Assembly (NCBI RefSeq): GCF_000612445.1
Contig: NZ_BALC01000001.1
Coordinates: 186,001-250,000, forward strand
DNA length: 64,000 nt
Origin: Liquorilactobacillus sucicola DSM 21376 = JCM 15457
GTDB taxonomy: Bacteria; Bacillota; Bacilli; Lactobacillales; Lactobacillaceae
Direction: 5' to 3'
Below are positions 60,136-64,000 of the stretch, piece by piece. The notes below the pieces were generated by a model that worked only from the letters and a program-made list of their open reading frames with translations, was not told the DNA's origin and made no database searches. The position numbers and the translations under genes were made by a program. Within the stretch, counting starts at the first letter, position 1, and every line of letters begins with the position of its first letter.

Positions 60136-61815
60136 TTAGTTCCTTTTTAAGTAAACGCGTGTTTCATAAGGTTGGAGGACGTTCTCGCTACTGTTATTAT
60201 AGTTTGAGAGTAGTAATTCATCATATTCAGCTTGATTGTAATCACGCTTGATCTTATGATTAGTAAAATTACTTATGACTAGTAAAGTCTGACCTTTATA
60301 ATGGCGACGATATGAGAAAGCTTCCTCGTCTTCTGGATCAAGTTCTTCATAAGAGCCGTAAACGATTATATCGTTTTGATGACGAAGTTTAAGCAGCTTT
60401 TGATAATAATAGAAAACGGAATTAGGATCCTGCAACTCATCTTTAGCGTTGATTTCGGGATAGTTGCTATTCAAAGCGAACCAAGGTTTTCCAGATGTAA
60501 AACCCGCGTTATTTGAATTATCCCACTGCATAGGAGTTCGTGCATTATCGCGTGACATGTGTGCGAGATAACGCAGCATAGTCGCTTGGTCGACAATTTT
60601 TTCTTTTTCTACTAGTTCTGTGTATGCATTAATGGACTCAACATCCTCATACTGGGACAATTTTTTATAATGCGCATTAGTCATGCCAAGTTCTTCACCT
60701 TCATAGATATAAGGAGTTCCTTGCAGCATGTGCAAAGTTGTTCCTAACATTTTCGCAGCTTTTTCGCGGTACTTAGGATCATCTGTCGCAAAACGCGAAA
60801 CGGCACGCGGCTGGTCATGATTATTCCAATACAAGCTGTTCCAAGCCTTGCCATCCAGTGCTTTTTGCCAGCGAGACAAAGCGTGTTTCAGTTCAACTAA
60901 CTTAATAGGTTGGTCGTTCCATTTATTTAAGCGTTTGTCAGGATTGGGTGACAGACTGACATGCTCGAATTGAAAAACCATGTTTAATTCATGAGAATCT
61001 AAGCCAGTATAGTCAACGACATCTTCTGGAGTTGATCCCGGCATTTCACCAACAGTCATCACATCGTATTGAGAAAGAACTTTTTTATTCATTTCTTTAA
61101 GAAATTCATTCAAACGATGGCCATCTGCAACAACAGATTGAACATCACCGTAAGCTGCGTTATCAGGGGTGGGTGCATCAGGCAGGCCTGAGGGCTTGGA
61201 AATCAAATTGATTACATCCATTCTAAAACCATCGACCCCTTTATCCAACCAAAAGCGCATAATATCCCAAACAGATTCACGGACCGCAGGATTTTCCCAG
61301 TTTAAGTCGGGTTGACCTTCTTCGAATAAATGCAAATAGTATTGCTGAGTTCTATCATCATATTTCCAAGCCGGACCACTGAAGTAAGAGCCCCAGTTAT
61401 TTGGTTCTTTTCCATCTTTAGGATCTCGCCAGATGTAATAGTCACGGTATTTATTATCTTTTGATTTACGGCTTTCTTTAAACCATTCAGCTTGATCTGA
61501 GGTGTGATTAACAACCAAATCCATTAGAATTTTTAATCCCTTGCTGTGTGCTTCCTCTAAAAGTTTGGTGAAAGAATGCATTGTCCCATAAACTGGATTT
61601 ATTTTTCGATAATTACTGATATCATAACCATTATCCTTATCTGGTGATTCATAGATCGGATTTAACCAAATCACATCGGCTCCAAGTTTTTTGATATAGG
61701 ACAGGCGCGACCTTAGACCATCCAAGTCGCCGATCCCATCACCATTGCTGTCCTGATAACTGCGAGGATAAACTTGATAAACGACGGCATGCTGCCACCA
61801 ATTATTAGTTGCCAT
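60136..61815 (-). CDS. GH13 alpha-glucosidase (oligo-1,6-glucosidase type)
   Basis: 559-residue cytoplasmic enzyme of GH13. Motifs: VVYQVYPRSYQDSNGDGIGD, DLVVNHTS, GFRMDVINL (nucleophile Asp), TVGEMPG (acid Glu) and NNHDQPR (Asp). The residue Val after the nucleophile (MDVIN) is typical of alpha-1,6 or isomaltose cleavage. No signal peptide. It cleaves imported isomalto- or malto-oligosaccharides. Single gene with paired LacI-type operators and a terminator. ATG 61815 follows GGAGG. Confidence 0.93.
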   Translation of the reverse strand: MATNNWWQHAVVYQVYPRSYQDSNGDGIGDLDGLRSRLSYIKKLGADVIWLNPIYESPDKDNGYDISNYRKINPVYGTMHSFTKLLEEAHSKGLKILMDLVVNHTSDQAEWFKESRKSKDNKYRDYYIWRDPKDGKEPNNWGSYFSGPAWKYDDRTQQYYLHLFEEGQPDLNWENPAVRESVWDIMRFWLDKGVDGFRMDVINLISKPSGLPDAPTPDNAAYGDVQSVVADGHRLNEFLKEMNKKVLSQYDVMTVGEMPGSTPEDVVDYTGLDSHELNMVFQFEHVSLSPNPDKRLNKWNDQPIKLVELKHALSRWQKALDGKAWNSLYWNNHDQPRAVSRFATDDPKYREKAAKMLGTTLHMLQGTPYIYEGEELGMTNAHYKKLSQYEDVESINAYTELVEKEKIVDQATMLRYLAHMSRDNARTPMQWDNSNNAGFTSGKPWFALNSNYPEINAKDELQDPNSVFYYYQKLLKLRHQNDIIVYGSYEELDPEDEEAFSYRRHYKGQTLLVISNFTNHKIKRDYNQAEYDELLLSNYNNSSENVLQPYETRVYLKRN

Positions 61816-61885
61816 AATACAAGACCTCCATTGTGTATAGTATTGTTTCTAATGCAATTGGAGTAAGATAATTTACCCAGATATT

Positions 61886-61932
61886 GCAAACGTTTACTGT
61901 GATAATATAACACCTTTAGCAAACGTTTGCAA
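61886..61932 (-). promoter_or_regulatory. GH13 promoter with two LacI/CcpA-type operators
   Basis: Operators GCAAACGTTTAC (61886-61897) and the perfect palindrome GCAAACGTTTGC (61919-61930), 33 bases apart (three helical turns). The promoter on the minus strand is TTGCAA (61932-61927), 17 bases, TATATT (61909-61904), so one operator covers the -35 and the other lies just downstream of the -10. Repression by a MalR-like protein or CcpA is likely. Confidence 0.8.
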
Positions 61933-62016
61933 TAATGCTGTTTAAATTTGAGTACAGCAAAAAAACTCTTTAAAAAGAGCCTAGCAGTTAAAATTAATTT
62001 TGAAAAAGGGCAGTAC

Positions 62017-62070
62017 AAAAACCACCAAAAGAGAGCACTGCTATAAGCCAGCTCACTTTTGGTGGTTTTT
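62017..62070 (-). terminator. Terminator of the MarR gene
   Basis: AAAAACCACCAAAAG pairs with CTTTTGGTGGTTTTT across a 24-base loop; T-rich on the minus-strand exit. Confidence 0.7.
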
Positions 62071-62125
62071 AATTGCTGCAATTTTCCGACTAAACAAATT
62101 TTAAACTATAAACGTATTTGAATGC

Positions 62126-62590
62126 TTAAGAATCTTCTGAATCCATTTTTTGATTGAGTTCAAGCAAATTGGCGTTTAAAGTCATATGTTGTTTTATTAA
62201 TTGGTCAATCGGGAGTTCTGTTAATTGACTGAATAAATGCTGTACATAACCGACTTTTTCTCTAATTTCTTCAAGCGTTTTAAGTGAAGCTTTATTTAAG
62301 GAAATTACTAAACAACGACTATCTTTAGCCGATCTTTCCTTAATCAGCCATTTCTTAGCGACTAACTTTTTAATAACAGGGGTCAAGGTATTGTTAGCTA
62401 AGTCTAGTTTCAAACAAATAGTTGTCAAGGTGGTTTGTTTTTCATTTTTTACAGCAAGTAGAACCATATATTGCAGGTAGGTCAGGTCATATTGCTGAAG
62501 TAGCTGACTGTATAAACGATGAAAATAGCGATTAGTAGTGTAGACTGAAAAGCATAGTTCATCGTAGGGTTCATGTGCAGATGTGCTCAT
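62126..62590 (-). CDS. MarR-family transcriptional regulator
   Basis: 154 residues with the winged helix in the middle: DLTYLQYMVLLAV, TTICLKLDLANNTLTPVIKKL, then a wing with SAKDSRCLVISL. Cys residues near the N-terminus (LCFSVYT) place it near OhrR-like peroxide sensors, though the resolving Cys is not clear. The start is ATG 62590 after AAAAAGGAG; in-frame codons upstream overlap the promoter. Isolated gene; target unknown. Confidence 0.85.
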   Translation of the reverse strand: MSTSAHEPYDELCFSVYTTNRYFHRLYSQLLQQYDLTYLQYMVLLAVKNEKQTTLTTICLKLDLANNTLTPVIKKLVAKKWLIKERSAKDSRCLVISLNKASLKTLEEIREKVGYVQHLFSQLTELPIDQLIKQHMTLNANLLELNQKMDSEDS

Positions 62591-62618
62591 AACAAAAAAA
62601 CTCCTTTTTAAAGCATAA

Positions 62619-62660
62619 ATCGTGTACGATATATGATAACACATAATTATATATGGTCAA
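62619..62660 (-). promoter_or_regulatory. marR-type promoter and palindrome
   Basis: Minus strand TTGACC (62660-62655), 16 bases, TATCAT (62638-62633). Just downstream is the perfect palindrome ATCGTGTACGAT (62619-62630), suited to autorepression. Confidence 0.55.
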
Positions 62661-62921
62661 GATAATTATCATTTTAATCTTTATTTTAATAAAAAATAAT
62701 TGCTATTTTGATTTAATTAGAAAAATGAGAAGGGTTATTTAGGCTAAAAAACAAGTTAGTAAACTAAAAAGAAGGGGAGTAAGTCAATGCTCAGTAGACC
62801 GTGAGGGTTAGGTAGGTGCGGATTATGAAGACACTCAAGCTCTGATTAGAAGCAACTTACAAGTTGATAGTAAAACTGATAATTGAAATACGTTAATATG
62901 CATTCTGCAAGATAAAAATAA

Positions 62922-63090
62922 GGGGAGCTGAGTCAAAAGTTAGATTTTAACCTAGCTTCCCTATTGTTACGACTGCATGTTCCATAAGTCAAAATTCTCC
63001 GTCTAACTTGGGTTGCTCATAGCGAAGTACTTGCTACATTCGCAATTTCGCTTTGGCACTCAAAATTTACCGACTTACATTACACGCACT
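62922..63090 (-). repeat. Structured intergenic repeat, copy R4
   Basis: Reverse copy, well preserved: CCATAAGTCAAAATTCTCCG, GCTCATAGCGAAGTACTTGC and ACTTACATTACAC match the complement of R2. It ends (minus strand) in the hairpin GGGAAGCTAGGTTAAAA / TTTTGACTCAGCTCCC at 62922-62961. It lies immediately 3' of the glycosyltransferase gene. 62661-62921 shows nothing else. Confidence 0.7.
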
Positions 63091-63110
63091 GATGATTGAT
63101 CGGAAGAAAC

Positions 63111-64000
63111 TTAGGGTAAGATAAGAGGTTCCCTCGCACTCACATAATCATAGATATGTTGTAGTTTGCTGATGTAGCTTGCAGTATCGAATTTGACTGC
63201 AGTTTTTTTGATTTGCCTTCGATCAAGTTCATTACGTAAATAGTAAACTTTTGAGCAAGCTTCGACAAAAGCATCTTCATCATTCATCGGAGTCAAAATA
63301 CCATTTTGAGCATTAATAATATCTGCTGGGCCAGTTGGACAATTTGTCGAAACAACCGGTAGACCGTGAGCAATAGATTCAATTACGACCATGGGGAATC
63401 CCTCATAGGTCGAACACAACAATAGACAGTCCGCTCTGGTTATTTGACTCCACGGATCAGGTATCCAACCTTGCCACTTAATATTCTGGGCGATATTTAA
63501 TTGTTTAGCCAGCTGTTGTGCGCTTTTTAGATCTTTACCCTGTCCAAAAATATCAATATGCCACTTGAAGGGAAGTTTAGCTAAGACGTGTAGCAGCATA
63601 CGAACATTTTTTTGATCATCCAACAGGATACGGCCAATAAAAACAGCGTGGAAAGGCGAGCCGGGTTTAGGTGAGGCAACTATTTTAGGTGACGTAGTTT
63701 GGACGGGATTGAAAACCAAAAAAACATTCTCCGGGGTGACACCAAAATCAATTAACTGTTGTTTGATACCGGAGCTGATCGCCAAATGATAATCAGCATA
63801 GTGAATGTTTTCTTTAAGAAAATTTTTTGAATCGACAATCGAAGTATGACCCCAAGAAATAATTTTAAAATGGCAGTGATAATGTTGTCTGATGTTAGCG
63901 ACCATTTTGTTGGCTTTCCCTTCCAGACAAAGAACAATATCAGGCTTTTGGGCTAAAATATGCCGCATTACGAAATTGTGCCTTTCTTTTTCCGAGGTGT
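63111..64000 (-). CDS. Glycosyltransferase family 4, 5' end outside window
   Basis: At least 296 codons; the frame stays open through the right edge (KERHNF before an internal Met), so the start is beyond 64000. GT-B fold C-terminal half: FIGRILLDDQKNVRMLL, FGQGKDLKSAQQLA, and the donor motif STYEGFPMVVIESIAHGLPVV with the conserved Glu, then TGPADII. It transfers a sugar from a nucleotide donor, probably in surface glycan synthesis. Acceptor unknown. Confidence 0.9.
   Translation of the reverse strand, partial: TSEKERHNFVMRHILAQKPDIVLCLEGKANKMVANIRQHYHCHFKIISWGHTSIVDSKNFLKENIHYADYHLAISSGIKQQLIDFGVTPENVFLVFNPVQTTSPKIVASPKPGSPFHAVFIGRILLDDQKNVRMLLHVLAKLPFKWHIDIFGQGKDLKSAQQLAKQLNIAQNIKWQGWIPDPWSQITRADCLLLCSTYEGFPMVVIESIAHGLPVVSTNCPTGPADIINAQNGILTPMNDEDAFVEACSKVYYLRNELDRRQIKKTAVKFDTASYISKLQHIYDYVSAREPLILP

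Overview
The window is chromosomal DNA of a low-GC Gram-positive bacterium. Gene order and families point to the Lactobacillaceae: ylaN-ftsW-pyc, ylbG-rsmD-coaD-ylbL-comEA/EB/EC-holA, rpsT/rpsO, paired RNases J1 and J2, rpoY, and a Phe T-box before pheST. A Liquorilactobacillus-like or Ligilactobacillus-like species is my guess; nothing here fixes the genus. There is no rRNA, CRISPR array, insertion sequence or prophage module. One tRNA gene (tRNA-Ser, CGA) is present.

Layout. 1-43.9 kb is mostly conserved core: RNA decay and transcription (rnjA, rpoY, rnjB, greA), translation and protein quality control (def, typA, tuf, tig, clpX, rpsT, rpsO, pheST, rsmD), envelope growth (ftsW, mltG, yidC), central metabolism (pyc, gnd, coaD, dapA, udk), natural competence (comEA-comEB-comEC) and an ArlRS-type two-component system. 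44-46.8 kb is a gene-poor zone with a Ser-rich lipoprotein, a DUF2513 gene, a possible promoter-to-terminator small RNA, structured hairpins and possible gene remnants. 46.9-54 kb is a five-gene minus-strand operon: YfhO-like membrane protein, VTC-domain polyphosphate polymerase, DUF4956 membrane protein, CotH-type kinase, and a second large polytopic membrane protein. 54.5-64 kb is accessory: secreted GH3 hexosaminidase, sugar transporter, SDR, YhgE/Pip-type membrane protein, GH13 alpha-glucosidase with two LacI/CcpA-type operators, MarR regulator and a partial GT4 glycosyltransferase.

Two features cut across the window. First, at least ten single-base indels interrupt otherwise well-conserved genes (a ylbC-like gene, comEC twice, asd, tig, gnd, greA, a sugar transporter, and yhgE-like twice). 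Most are in short runs, so sequencing or assembly error is the first explanation. asd differs: it also has a large internal deletion, which a one-base error cannot explain. Second, a ~170-bp structured intergenic repeat occurs four times, perhaps five. Each copy starts just 3' of a gene, in that gene's orientation, and ends in a hairpin.

The best candidate for an under-described system is the VTC/DUF4956/CotH operon. It suggests polyphosphate made at the inner face of the membrane, passed through or anchored by DUF4956, and linked to an extracytoplasmic CotH kinase and GT-C-like membrane proteins. The gene families are directly visible; the joint function is inference.
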